From NCBI GenBank assembly GCA_903834465.1, contig CAILJB010000033.1, positions 62,001 through 126,000 of the forward strand: a stretch of DNA of 64,000 nt, in the 5' to 3' direction. The notes beneath the pieces were generated by a model, which saw only the letters and a program-made list of their open reading frames with translations, had not been told where the DNA came from and did not search any database. A program made the translations under genes and the position numbers. This DNA is from an uncultured Pseudomonadota bacterium. GTDB lineage: Bacteria; Pseudomonadota; Gammaproteobacteria; Methylococcales; Methylomonadaceae. Below are positions 1-10,300 of the stretch, piece after piece (the first letter of the stretch is position 1; the number at the start of each line of letters is the position of its first letter).

Positions 1-1151
1 AAAATCTTGGCTTTATCATCATCGCTAATACCTGAGCCGGTATCACTAATTTCAAAACACAAGTTCTTGTTCAATGGTGTTATACGCAACAAAACATTAC
101 CTTTATCGGTATATTTAACCGCATTATTGAGTAAGTTAATTAGCACCTGACGCAAATGATGTTCATCACCACACACAAAACGAGGCAAATTACCATCGTG
201 TTCTACCGAAAATGTCAGTCCTTTCATATCAGCGCGTCCGCGTACAATATCGCTAATAGTGGAAAGCAATTCATTTAAATTAAATGGTGCGTTATTAACA
301 ATAGTTTTTCCTGCTTCAATGCGCGAAATTTCTAATACATCGTTAATTAAAGCTAACAAATGTTGTCCTGCATGGTTAATAGTTTGTAATTCTTTTTTAT
401 GCTGCTGACTTATGGAAATATCGCGTTCCATCAATTGCGAAAAACCTAAAATTGCATTCAACGGTGTGCGGAGTTCATGCGACATATTGGATAAAAAAAC
501 ACTTTTCGCTCGATTTGCCGTTTCAGCCGTGGTTTTTGCCGCTTCCAATTCGACGGTACGTTCAACCACTAATTGTTCTAAATGCTGCCGATAAGTGTTT
601 AATTCAGCTTCGACTTGTGCGCGTTGAAAACTACGAATTTCATTGCTAAGAATTAAGGCTGCATGACGAAAAAAAACCGGTAAAAAAGCGCGTAATGCCA
701 TCCCACCAATGTGTAAATTCTCGATTTTAATAACGCCAATTAACTCATTACTCACTAATAACGGAAATGCCCATACCCATGCCCCCGGCACAACCTCACC
801 GTGCAATAATGCGTCACTTGAATCGGTAGAAATTTCAACAAATTCATGATTATTAAATACTTGCGCCACTAACGAATCGTCTACTTCCGTTAAAATTGTC
901 CGCGTTCCTAAAAAATCCACATAATGTAATTCCTCGCCAATCCAGTAATAGAGTTTGATATTTGTACCACCAATGCTTTCAACAATGCTATAGAGCATTG
1001 AATTGATTAAGCTATCTATCCCAGGTTGAGAATCTAATCTTTCAATTAAACTGAGTACCAATTGCAAAGTGGATTTTTCTTCTACTAATCGACGCATACG
1101 AGTTCGCAAATCTAATTCAAGTTGTGATGCGTTGTTACTTGGTACGTTCAC
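1..1151 (-). CDS. GAF-domain sensor histidine kinase, C-terminus cut by window edge
   Basis: Read from the minus strand, this open frame runs off the left edge after about 383 codons. It shows a short helical N-terminus, a GAF-like domain (about residues 30-180), a coiled linker, then a HisKA domain with the H-box [14 protein letters not shown] (His near residue 225) and the start of the HATPase domain (N-box [13 protein letters not shown]1 box [10 protein letters not shown]). No membrane segment is visible, so it is probably a cytoplasmic sensor. I chose the GTG at 1151, which overlaps the stop of the upstream DUF1638 gene (GTGA); the first ATG is at 1098. Its kinase core closely resembles those of the two hybrid kinases further upstream in the same operon. 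Whether a receiver domain follows cannot be seen. Confidence 0.85.
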   Translation of the reverse strand, partial: MNVPSNNASQLELDLRTRMRRLVEEKSTLQLVLSLIERLDSQPGIDSLINSMLYSIVESIGGTNIKLYYWIGEELHYVDFLGTRTILTEVDDSLVAQVFNNHEFVEISTDSSDALLHGEVVPGAWVWAFPLLVSNELIGVIKIENLHIGGMALRAFLPVFFRHAALILSNEIRSFQRAQVEAELNTYRQHLEQLVVERTVELEAAKTTAETANRAKSVFLSNMSHELRTPLNAILGFSQLMERDISISQQHKKELQTINHAGQHLLALINDVLEISRIEAGKTIVNNAPFNLNELLSTISDIVRGRADMKGLTFSVEHDGNLPRFVCGDEHHLRQVLINLLNNAVKYTDKGNVLLRITPLNKNLCFEISDTGSGISDDDKAKI

Positions 1152-1768
1152 GACAGGGATGAATGTTTTCGCGTAATGACATCGTTTAAAACAGATTCTA
1201 AATGGTCAAGTGATACATCTAGCCAAACCAAAGGCAAATCAACAAAATCGGCAGCCGCTTGAGCAGCTGAGGTGAAATCAGTTGAACAGGGTGTGCGTAA
1301 CGCCATAATACATTTGTGACTGCTATGAAAAATTTCCCGAATTACAGCAGGATTTTTACCAAAACATTCCGTCAGCATGGGTTCCCACGTCAACGCCCAA
1401 TCTTCGAGTAAAAAATATGCGCCGTTGCTCAATTCTTCCATAAATTTTTCGTAGCCGAGCAACATAACAATGCAATTTTGCCCTTGGGTGCGAAGCGTGT
1501 GATATTTAGTCAAAATATCGTCCATACGAGGATGGCATGAACCGTAAAACACAATAGTTTCACGTCCTTTTGATTCATCAAACGTGAGCGATTCATTGAG
1601 TTCGTTATACAGACGGTCGAAATAATTGTGCAACGCAGAGGCTAAAAATTGCGTTTCTACATTCCAGCTATTTTTCTTAATTAAAAATTCGACTTCTTTA
1701 TGCAAAATACCGCAACCGACTATTACAATAGGTTTTTCTGAAACAATGGGAATCGTTTTTTGTGGCAT
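1148..1768 (-). CDS. DUF1638 domain protein
   Basis: This is a 206-residue protein of the DUF1638 family. The recognisable features are an N-terminal strand ending in [13 protein letters not shown] and the motif YGSCHPRMD about 70 residues later, which keeps the conserved Cys and His. The ATG at 1768 is preferred over an earlier in-frame ATG (1813) because it sits one base after the stop of the methyltransferase gene and has a GGGAG sequence upstream. The biochemical role of DUF1638 is not established. The family is often encoded beside corrinoid proteins and UroD-type methyltransferases, as here, so a role as a corrinoid or methyl-transfer partner is inference. Cys and His residues could bind a metal or cobamide. 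Confidence 0.8.
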   Translation of the reverse strand: MPQKTIPIVSEKPIVIVGCGILHKEVEFLIKKNSWNVETQFLASALHNYFDRLYNELNESLTFDESKGRETIVFYGSCHPRMDDILTKYHTLRTQGQNCIVMLLGYEKFMEELSNGAYFLLEDWALTWEPMLTECFGKNPAVIREIFHSSHKCIMALRTPCSTDFTSAAQAAADFVDLPLVWLDVSLDHLESVLNDVITRKHSSLS

Positions 1769-1769
1769 T

Positions 1770-2795
1770 TTAAAATCTCCCATATTCAAATGCGGCATCG
1801 AGCATCGCAACAATATTTTCTTCGGGAATTTGCAGTGGCATCACACCTGTTCCGAAAAGAAAATGTCCACCGACTTTACCAATCTCGCATAAACGTTTCA
1901 CTTCTTCGCGAGTTTGCGTTGGCGACCAGTGAATCAATTTAATGTCTTCAATCACACCACACGTTAAAGCAGTTTTACCAATAATTGCTTTTGCTTCGGC
2001 TAAATCAGACATCGGACTAATGTAATAAGAACCAATGCAAAGCGTTTCTTGAATTTGTGTAATCACATTATTAAACGGAGCCATGCCGCAATAATAAACA
2101 ATATTATTCACACCACCGGCGGCTAAATCACGTTGCATCCACGGTAAACTGAATTCTTGAAAACGTTTCATGCCCACAAATGAAGTCGAACCAAACGGTG
2201 TCGAATACACCAACACATTCGCGCCTGCCGCACGATACGCTGCCACTTCTTTTTCAAAAAACAGCGAACATTTCCGTAATAATTCGTCACGCACATCGGT
2301 ATCTTTACCCATGAGCAATTCCATCCACTTATCCATGCCCATAAGTAACGCAGGCATTGTGGTCGAAGCGGTCAAATACGCACAAATCGGATGTGTATTG
2401 CCAACTTCTTCACGCAGAATTTTTAAACAATTTGCTGTTTCTTGCCATGCGGGATGGGCGGTTATATCGTCAGGGATTTCTAATTTGGCAATATCGTCGT
2501 AATTTTTAATAACAAAATCCGCGACATTCGGCGAGCCATTATCAGCATAAAGAATTTCGTTACAACCGAGCAATTCGGCTTCTTTGCCAACGTAAAATAA
2601 ACTCCATACGTTGTCGTAACCGTACTTTTTTTGCAATTTAAGTTGTCCAGCCGCGACATATTCTCCTTTGCTGTAATACATTTTGAGCGGCAAACCCAAT
2701 TCGCGTGCGCCTTGGTCAAGTAAATTACAGAAAATAGGAATACGCGGCGTAGGTTGTCCGGCAATTGTGGCATTGAGAATTTCAAGCGGTGACAT
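1770..2795 (-). CDS. Uroporphyrinogen decarboxylase-fold methyltransferase (MtaA/CmuA-like)
   Basis: This 341-residue protein has the UroD/MtaA TIM-barrel signature. It lies in an operon with a corrinoid protein rather than with haem genes, so it is probably a corrinoid:acceptor or substrate:corrinoid methyltransferase and not HemE. In MtaA/MtbA relatives a zinc site is formed by His-x-Cys and a late Cys. Here the first motif reads Y234-Y-C236-G, so the His is replaced by Tyr. The late position reads FGTGVMP (T316) where Cys is usual. Another Cys, C279 (TCGVIED), lies nearby. The metal site may therefore be altered or absent. The gene overlaps the upstream corrinoid gene by 14 bases, indicating translational coupling. 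Substrate and acceptor are unknown. Confidence 0.85.
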   Translation of the reverse strand: MSPLEILNATIAGQPTPRIPIFCNLLDQGARELGLPLKMYYSKGEYVAAGQLKLQKKYGYDNVWSLFYVGKEAELLGCNEILYADNGSPNVADFVIKNYDDIAKLEIPDDITAHPAWQETANCLKILREEVGNTHPICAYLTASTTMPALLMGMDKWMELLMGKDTDVRDELLRKCSLFFEKEVAAYRAAGANVLVYSTPFGSTSFVGMKRFQEFSLPWMQRDLAAGGVNNIVYYCGMAPFNNVITQIQETLCIGSYYISPMSDLAEAKAIIGKTALTCGVIEDIKLIHWSPTQTREEVKRLCEIGKVGGHFLFGTGVMPLQIPEENIVAMLDAAFEYGRF

Positions 2796-3459
2796 GGCTT
2801 TTTACCTCTTTAATTAAATCAACAATCACTTTACCCGCGCTCACACCATCGTTTGCCCAAGTATCCGCGCCGACATTTTTATACAATTCGGCATCGTAAC
2901 GATACGGCGCACCGCCAACAATGACTTTAATCTTGTCTTCTAAGCCGCGCTCTTTTAATAATTTTCGCACTTCAGCGCAACCGTGTTCGCCCATTGCGGT
3001 ATGTACCATCATTGCCGAAATTCCAATTACTTGTGCATCATGGGCGACGGCGGCATCGACAAATTTTTCTGCCGTAACGTTTACACCTAAATCAATCACT
3101 TCAACCATCAAGGCTTTCAAACAGCCCATTACAATGCGTTTGCCGAGCGAATGTAAATCACCTGCCGCCGTTCCTATTACAACGCGCCCAATAATTTCTG
3201 GGGGAAATTTAAATAACAACAACATTTTTTCAGTGACTTCGGCGGCAATTTGCGCGGTCATAAAATGTTGCGCTAAATTCGCATCAGGGTCTTTGACAAT
3301 CAGCGACATCATTTCTTCCACAGCGGGAATGACAACTTGAAAAATAATGTCTTCGGCACTCATGCCCTGCGCGAGTGCGCCATTCACAACCTCAAACGCG
3401 GTATCTTTATCGGTTTCATAAACAGCCTCGTTATAGGCTTTAATGATGTCTTCAATCAT
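2782..3459 (-). CDS. Cobalamin-binding corrinoid protein (MtaC/MtbC-like)
   Basis: This 225-residue protein has the two-domain layout of methyltransferase corrinoid proteins. A helical cap domain (about residues 1-88) is followed by a Rossmann-like B12-binding domain. The base-off/His-on motif D-x-H-x-x-G is present as D101-L-H103-S-L-G, with H103 the expected lower axial cobalt ligand, and the later GG motif is V181-GGAPY. Its role would be to carry a methyl group as methylcob(III)amide between methyltransferases. It overlaps the reductive activator gene by 8 bases and the UroD-type methyltransferase by 14 bases, so the three are very probably made together and form one functional unit. The methyl donor is not evident from sequence. 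Confidence 0.92.
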   Translation of the reverse strand: MIEDIIKAYNEAVYETDKDTAFEVVNGALAQGMSAEDIIFQVVIPAVEEMMSLIVKDPDANLAQHFMTAQIAAEVTEKMLLLFKFPPEIIGRVVIGTAAGDLHSLGKRIVMGCLKALMVEVIDLGVNVTAEKFVDAAVAHDAQVIGISAMMVHTAMGEHGCAEVRKLLKERGLEDKIKVIVGGAPYRYDAELYKNVGADTWANDGVSAGKVIVDLIKEVKSHVTA

Positions 3460-5059
3460 GAGCAGTCTCCGCGCGTATGGGTTTTAAAAGTAAGTGGTTA
3501 ATGTAACGTTCTTCATAGTCGGGAATTAACGATAAATTGAATGTTTGAGCATTTGCCGTAATTTCGTCAAATAATAGCAAACCATTTTCGTTTAATAATG
3601 CTAATTCACAACCGGCTAAACTGGCATCGGCATTGAGTTCAATTTTATCGGCAGAAATGGGCGGTAATAATCCAATCGCTTGAGCGTTTTGAATATTTAA
3701 ATGCCGTCCAAACGCGCCACACATACATAAGCGTTCAATGTCGCACCACGTCATGTTAGCAAGTTCTAACAACGTTTCCATTGCCGCTGCAATCGCTGCT
3801 TTCGCACGTTGAAACGCATCCACATCACAACCCGTAATGACAGTGCGCGAATTCCCTTCGACTAGCGCGTAACCGTCCCCCCCGTTTGGTTGTGCAAACC
3901 GTCCGGAGGGTTTTAATACTTTCGTCGAAACTAAAATTGTAATTGCATCAACTAAACCTGAACCACAAAATCCGCGTGCAGGTTCATGGTTTAGGGTTTC
4001 GAGCGTTAAACCATTTTCGTTTTGTTCAATGTTCCAAATTGCACCGGATTCAGCAGACATGCCATTGCGAATCCCTACGCCTTCAAATGCAGGACCTCCC
4101 GGTACGGAAGTGATCAAAAGAGTTTTCCCTGTCCACAAAACGATTTCCGTATTCGTCCCCACATCGAGTAAAAATGCGCCTTGCGTTCCGTTACATAATT
4201 GTGTGGCTAACAAATCAGCGGTTAAATCTGAACCAACAAAACCTGCGATTGGCGGCAAAACAATAATTTTCGCGTTGGGTAATAACCATTGTGATTGCCA
4301 TTTTTTATAATCAATCGGTTGGCAGTCAATTCGAGCTTGCCAAAAATCCGGATTCAACAAATCTGAATAGCCTTGCCCTGTTAATAACGCTAACATTGCT
4401 GTATTGCCGACAATTGTAATCAATCCAATTTCTGGCAACATCAATCGAATTTCGCCAACTTCTCGCGCCAACATATCACGCAACGCTTTCATAATCGCGT
4501 TACGAACTAAACGACTTAATTCTTGTGCGGTATCAGTATTCACTAATGCCGCATCTAAACGATTTAATACGTCTGCACCAAAACGTTCTTGCGGATTTAA
4601 ACCTTTACGGCTGGCGATACGTTGTCCGGTTTTGCGATTCCACAACGTGACGCGCAAATGTGTGGTACCTAAATCTACGGCCACACCGTAGTGATATTCG
4701 CCAATTTCTCTAAATTTACAGGGTGAGGGCATCAAATCTGCTGTTGGAATACTGTGCCATACAGACGTATGCGCTAAATGCTCTAAATGAATATGCGTGT
4801 CGCTGTAAACACGCAGTTGGCAAGATAATCGCCACCCTTGTGCGCGTGCATCTGCGCTAATGCGTTGATATTCTGAAAGGGTAAGCGGACTCACACCACC
4901 GCTTTCAACTTGTACCACACACGCGCCACATGAACCTACGCCCCCACATGCTGCTCGCACTCGCCAATCGGTTGTATCCAACGCATCACGAACGTTCTGC
5001 CCTTCTGTAATATCAAACTGGCGCGTTCCAACATGGGAATGAACGATGAGTATTGCCAT
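3452..5059 (-). CDS. RACo-like corrinoid activation protein (2Fe-2S + ASKHA, DUF4445)
   Basis: This 535-residue protein begins with a plant-type 2Fe-2S ferredoxin domain. The ligands are C38, C44, C47 (C-x5-C-x2-C) and C80. The rest is an ASKHA-type ATPase/DUF4445 region, with a phosphate-binding motif V128-DLGTT. This is the architecture of reductive activators of corrinoid enzymes (RACo/RamA-like in role), which use ATP to drive the reduction of Co(II) back to Co(I). The neighbouring corrinoid protein is the obvious client. I use the ATG at 5059, whose A is the last base of the upstream TGA stop (TGATG); a longer reading would need an ATT start. It directly abuts a histidine kinase gene, which is unusual for such an activator. 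Confidence 0.9.
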   Translation of the reverse strand: MAILIVHSHVGTRQFDITEGQNVRDALDTTDWRVRAACGGVGSCGACVVQVESGGVSPLTLSEYQRISADARAQGWRLSCQLRVYSDTHIHLEHLAHTSVWHSIPTADLMPSPCKFREIGEYHYGVAVDLGTTHLRVTLWNRKTGQRIASRKGLNPQERFGADVLNRLDAALVNTDTAQELSRLVRNAIMKALRDMLAREVGEIRLMLPEIGLITIVGNTAMLALLTGQGYSDLLNPDFWQARIDCQPIDYKKWQSQWLLPNAKIIVLPPIAGFVGSDLTADLLATQLCNGTQGAFLLDVGTNTEIVLWTGKTLLITSVPGGPAFEGVGIRNGMSAESGAIWNIEQNENGLTLETLNHEPARGFCGSGLVDAITILVSTKVLKPSGRFAQPNGGDGYALVEGNSRTVITGCDVDAFQRAKAAIAAAMETLLELANMTWCDIERLCMCGAFGRHLNIQNAQAIGLLPPISADKIELNADASLAGCELALLNENGLLLFDEITANAQTFNLSLIPDYEERYINHLLLKPIRAETAHD

Positions 5060-7305
5060 CAATCCGCCTGTAAATCACGAATTGCTTGCTGGATGACATC
5101 AAAATGAAAGCCAGCAATTGCATTCTCTAACGCTTGAGCCTGTTCTGGAAACTCAACTTTTATTTTTTGTACCACCACTTCTATGGCTTCTACATCTAAC
5201 ATATCTGCCGCATGACTTAATTCATCACGCCATTCGGGAGATAAACAACTTAAATCCAAATTTACGGCATTTTCATTCGATGACGATGTTGTGGTAGGTG
5301 CGTAACAATACTCAAGCTGTAACAATTGCCCCATAATCGCAAATAAACTATCTTCACTGAGCGGTTTAGTTAGCATATCATCACAGCCTGCAGACAAAAT
5401 AGAATCCCTGTCTTCTTTAAACGCACTGGCTGTCAGTGCAGCAATTTTAACGTTTTTGCCATCAGGTAATGCGCGAATCATTTTCGTGGCTTGATAACCG
5501 TCCATAACCGGCATTCGCATATCCATCCAGATAAAATTTGGATGCCATGATTGAAACATCGCCACGGCTTGTTTTCCATCATTAACAGCACGAACTTCAA
5601 ACCCCACATTTTCAAGCAAACGCGTAAGCAGTAAGCGATTATCTTCGTTATCTTCCACGATGAGGACACGGTAATTCGGTTGTCCCGCTGCGAGGGAAAG
5701 AATTTGTCCTTGTGGTTTGAGTGTAATCGCAGGAGCAGAAATTTCCGGTAATGGAATTGTGAAAGCAAATATACTGCCTTCGTTCACTGCACTGGTGACT
5801 TGAATTTCCCCGCCCATTAAACGAATAAATTCACGACTAATCGTTAGTCCTAAACCGGTTCCTTCACCTTTAGCAATCCCCACATCTGTTTGATAAAACG
5901 CATGGAAAATGTTTTGCAAATCATCTTCGGCAATCCCTACACCTGTGTCGATAATCTCAAAACTAATGCAATCATCAATCGGCTTTAAGCGCAATGTAAT
6001 TGTGCCATGGTCGGTATATTTGACCGAATTACCCAATAAATTTAATAACACTTGCCGCAAATGATGTGCATCGCCTTTCACGAAATGCGGCAACACACCT
6101 AACAGTTCCACATTGAAATTTAATTTTTTTATTTCAGCCCGCACGCGCGTCATCTCTTCGATAGACAACAACATATCAGACAAATCAAACGGTTCATTTT
6201 GTACAGCGGTATGTCCAGCTTCAATGCGCGAAATTTCCAAAACATCGTTAATTAACGCTAATAAATGTCGTCCGGCTCGGTTGATAGTTTGTAATTCGCG
6301 GCGATGCCCTTCGCTTAATAGTGGATCGCGCTCAATCAATTGTGCGAAACCTAAAATCGCATTCAGCGGCGTGCGAAGTTCGTGGCTCATGTTGGCGGAA
6401 AAAACGCTTTTAGCACGATTCGCTGCTTCCGCTTGGTCTTTGGCTTTTTCAAGTTCGGCAGTTCGCACGGCAACTAAATCTTCTAAATGCAGCCGATGTT
6501 GTTCAAGTTCAAGTTCAATCAATTTCCGCTCTGTAATATCTTGCACCGTCCCTAAAATGCGTAACGGTCGCCCATTTTCATCACGTTCGGTTTGACAGCG
6601 TTCATGCACATATTTGACCTGACCATCAGTGAGCAACAAACGATGTTCAATGTCATAATCGGCACATTCTTCTAAATGCGCCTGATACGATTTTGCAACA
6701 GATTCACGGTCTTCAGGGTGAATAAGACTCAAAAAGGCAGCGCAACTCGTACCAAAACGCGCCGCATCAATTTCAAAAATGCGTAAAAATTCTTCTGACC
6801 ACGACAATTTTCCATGCACTAAATCCATTCGCCAATGCCCTAATTTGGCAATACGTTGGGATTCGAGCAATTCGGTTGTTCGTTCTTGCAATTCATGCAA
6901 CGCGACTTCCGCGCGAATCGCACGGGCGCATTTTAATAACGCTTTTTCTAATACCGCTAAATCGACGGGTTTGGTCACATATTTATCAACCCCTAAATCA
7001 ATAGCACGATGGAAATAGCGAGGTTCTTCAAACGCGGTGGTGATGATAATAGGTGTTTTAGGATTGATAGCGCGAATCGCCTCACCCATTTTTAAACCAT
7101 CCATCACGGGCATTAAAATATCCGTCACCACAATATCGGGCTGATAAAGTTCAAAGGCTTCCAAACCTTCTTTACCGTTGGTTGTTGAATACAATTCTTT
7201 GCAACGACGATTCAAAAATTGGCACAACTGCCCACGAATACTGTCATCATCTTCAGCATAAAGAATGGTTAAGGTTTTTAGGTAATCTAAATCATCGTCA
7301 TTCAT
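5059..7305 (-). CDS. Hybrid histidine kinase: REC-PAS-HisKA-HATPase-REC
   Basis: This 748-residue soluble signalling protein has an N-terminal receiver domain (phospho-acceptor D62 in VVTDILMP), a PAS/PAC sensor (about 150-265), a coiled linker, HisKA (H308 in SHELRTPLN), HATPase (N-box LLGNSVKY, G boxes DTGVGIAEDD and GTGLGL) and a second receiver (D595 in WMDMRMP). About 100 further residues follow, of HPt-like or regulatory type. No membrane segments are seen, so it is a cytoplasmic relay protein. Its start overlaps the end of the 1731-residue kinase gene by 8 bases and its end touches the corrinoid activator gene, so it is part of the same transcript. A phosphorelay with the other operon kinases is plausible but is inference. 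Confidence 0.9.
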   Translation of the reverse strand: MNDDDLDYLKTLTILYAEDDDSIRGQLCQFLNRRCKELYSTTNGKEGLEAFELYQPDIVVTDILMPVMDGLKMGEAIRAINPKTPIIITTAFEEPRYFHRAIDLGVDKYVTKPVDLAVLEKALLKCARAIRAEVALHELQERTTELLESQRIAKLGHWRMDLVHGKLSWSEEFLRIFEIDAARFGTSCAAFLSLIHPEDRESVAKSYQAHLEECADYDIEHRLLLTDGQVKYVHERCQTERDENGRPLRILGTVQDITERKLIELELEQHRLHLEDLVAVRTAELEKAKDQAEAANRAKSVFSANMSHELRTPLNAILGFAQLIERDPLLSEGHRRELQTINRAGRHLLALINDVLEISRIEAGHTAVQNEPFDLSDMLLSIEEMTRVRAEIKKLNFNVELLGVLPHFVKGDAHHLRQVLLNLLGNSVKYTDHGTITLRLKPIDDCISFEIIDTGVGIAEDDLQNIFHAFYQTDVGIAKGEGTGLGLTISREFIRLMGGEIQVTSAVNEGSIFAFTIPLPEISAPAITLKPQGQILSLAAGQPNYRVLIVEDNEDNRLLLTRLLENVGFEVRAVNDGKQAVAMFQSWHPNFIWMDMRMPVMDGYQATKMIRALPDGKNVKIAALTASAFKEDRDSILSAGCDDMLTKPLSEDSLFAIMGQLLQLEYCYAPTTTSSSNENAVNLDLSCLSPEWRDELSHAADMLDVEAIEVVVQKIKVEFPEQAQALENAIAGFHFDVIQQAIRDLQAD

Positions 7306-10300
7306 GGCTTTCTAGTTTTTCCGTGTTTTTGATAATAGGCGTGGTAATCACAAACTCCGCCCCTTCGAGTAAATTTTTCACGCTAATTCGTCCATTCATA
7401 CTGTTTTCAATAATCATTTTTGACATATAGAGTCCAATGCCTGTGCCGGTTTCTTTGGTAGAAAAATATGGTTCAAACAAGCGCGGTAAAATTTCCTCAT
7501 CAATGCCTCCGCCATTATCAATAACTGCCACTTGTGCCGAATCGTTTAGTTTACGCAATATCACCGTAATGCAACCGCCATTATTATTTTTTGCTAATAT
7601 TGATTCTTTGGCATTAGTCATTAAATTTAATAGCACTTGCGAATATTCATTTGGAAACCCCTTCATTTCAATATTGTCTGGTGCATCAATGAGTAACTCG
7701 ATGCAATGCGCTTTAAAACTAGCATCTATTAGTGCTACAGCATCGTAAATAGCGTGTTGCAAACTAAAAATTTCTTTGTCTTTGTCGGGGCGAAAAAAGT
7801 TACGAAAATCATTGATAGTACGGGACATATTTTCAATATATCGCCAACCTTCATCACATTGCCGCTCTAAATAATCTTCGGTTAATTCATTGAACCGCCT
7901 CGCATCTTTTAAATTTCCCAATACTAAACCTAACGCATTCAAAGGTTGTCGCCATTGGTGCGCGATGTTGTTAATCATTTCACCCATTACGGCTAAACGC
8001 GATTGTTGAATCAATAAATGGTCTTTTTCTCGATTATGCGCGACCTCTTCTGCGACGCGCTGTTCCAACGCGGCATTGAATTCTCCAATTTCTGTAATCA
8101 GTCGCGCATTTTCCATCGAAATTGCGGCTTGCTGGCTGAGTAATTCGGTAATACGCACGCGATCTGGAGTGAAAACATCTGGAGCAAGACGATTTTCTAA
8201 ATACAATAATCCCACTAATTGTCCTTGCCGTCGCAACGGTAAACACAGCAACGAACGCAGTCCAAGGCGTTCCACTTCGGGCAAATCTTTAAATTCCTCC
8301 GCCGTTTGAGCATCAGCCAGTACGACGGTATCGAGCGTGCGACACGCATAATGCACAATACCTTGGCATAATTCAGTCACGTTATGCAAAGGTTTAAATT
8401 CCGTTTCTAAACGCATATCTTCTACAACATGACGTGCGGCACGCACTGCCCAATCGCCATTATGTTGTACTAGCAGATAACCATGTTGTGCGCCACTCGA
8501 TTGCAACACCACATCCATAATTTTACCGAGCAATTTTTCTTGATCGATTTCTGCCGATAACGCAAGCGATGATTTCACCAAATAATCCACGTCTAAATTT
8601 GGCAGAATTAAGTTATTTAATGGCTCAACGATACTATCATTAGCATCGAGTTCATCTTCAAAACAGCTAGGATAACGCTCTAATAATTGAATTTCTTTAC
8701 CGTGTGCGCCACATTTTCGATATAAACGCACCGCTTCGCGGCAATAATTATCACCACTTTGATAATTAGATTCACGCAACCAGTCGCTAAAACTTTCATT
8801 CGCAAAACCTTCCAAAAATATGTAACCCTGTCGGTGTGCAGTTTCAATTGCATTCAAATAGCAAGAACAACTTTCATCAAAGCGTCTAAAACATGCGGCA
8901 TATTCGGCACGATAAAGCTGTAAATACGGTTGCAGTAATACACCTAAACTTGCCCACGTTTCGACTGGGGCAATTAAAGTTTCGATTTGCGCCAATAATG
9001 TTTGTTTATCACCACCATTTTGTCGGTGTAATCGCAACGTATTCAAAACCCGAAATACATACCACTGCCGTTTTAAAACATTATCCGTTAAGCCGGTTAA
9101 ATAGCGATTCACTGCTTGCAAATTTTTTTCTGCTTCCTCATAACGTCCGTAGTAATAATGACACATCGCTAAATGCACAAAATAACTGCCTGCTGAGGCA
9201 ACGTGATTACAGTTTTCCCACAACGCCAACGTTTCCGCCATTGGTACTAATGGCGCGGTCACACTTTTCATAGGTTCAATCCAACCCGCTTGCATGGCTT
9301 GCGCTAAACCGACTGAAAAACTAAGTTGATTTTTATTTGAAAAATCCAAACATGCCGCCGCCGTTTCTTCAATGACTTGAAAATTCGCGCCTTGCACTTG
9401 CAAATTCCACATTAACGGACCATACGTCAAACCAGCGTTGTATAAATCACCGCAATTTTTGCCGCTTTGAATACCTTTGTGACAATAGGCAACAATGTCG
9501 GCGGGATGACTGCGCGAGTGCATATTGCACCAGACGATTCCGTTAATACCGCGTGTTGCGCCAAACGTGTCGGGATAACGCGCACACAATTCATGCGCTA
9601 AATCTTGATAACGAAACGCTAATTCAAATTGTCCTTGTTCGCCTAAATTTAAGCCCATAATTGAAAACGAATAAATCACTGATTCATCCATGCCGCCTTG
9701 CAAACAATGCAACGTCGATTGCGCGGCGGATAAATACAACTGCGCCACTAATCCCGACATATACAAATCGGGAATTAACTCGCTATAAAACGCGAGTTCA
9801 ATTTTGCTACGCCGTTCTTGCGTAAAGGGCATGTGAAGAATTTTTTGCCACACATTCGCATTATTTTCATGAATTTGTGCCATCAACTCCGTCGTGCGTT
9901 TAATCGCTTTTTCAGCATCATCAGGAATGGCTTTATCAAAATAATTCAAACCACGATTAGCCGTTTCAATGGCTTTGATGAAATTGCCAATCGATGATAA
10001 AGACGTAGTTTGTTCGGCGAGAGCTTCGGCACGGTCTAAATCATCTACGGCACGATTGAGCAATGTATCTAATAATTTTTCTGATAAATCATAGCGTCCC
10101 GCCATCAATTCCGTTTTCGCTAAACGTTGATGCAATCGGAATGTCAATGTGTAATGGCTTTCCCACGCAGCGGCGGGCAATAAATCAATCCCGTTGCGGT
10201 AATACTCATTTGCGGCTTGCGTTGCCAACGCATTTAAACCCTTATTACCCGCATGAAAATTCAGCGTGGCTAAATCTAAGGTTTCTTTTTTAGAAAGTAT

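Noticed and set aside
1770-2795. Uroporphyrinogen decarboxylase HemE of haem synthesis
   Set aside because: It is in a corrinoid operon and has the MtaA/CmuA-like barrel features, not the HemE N-terminal RQAGRY-type motif.
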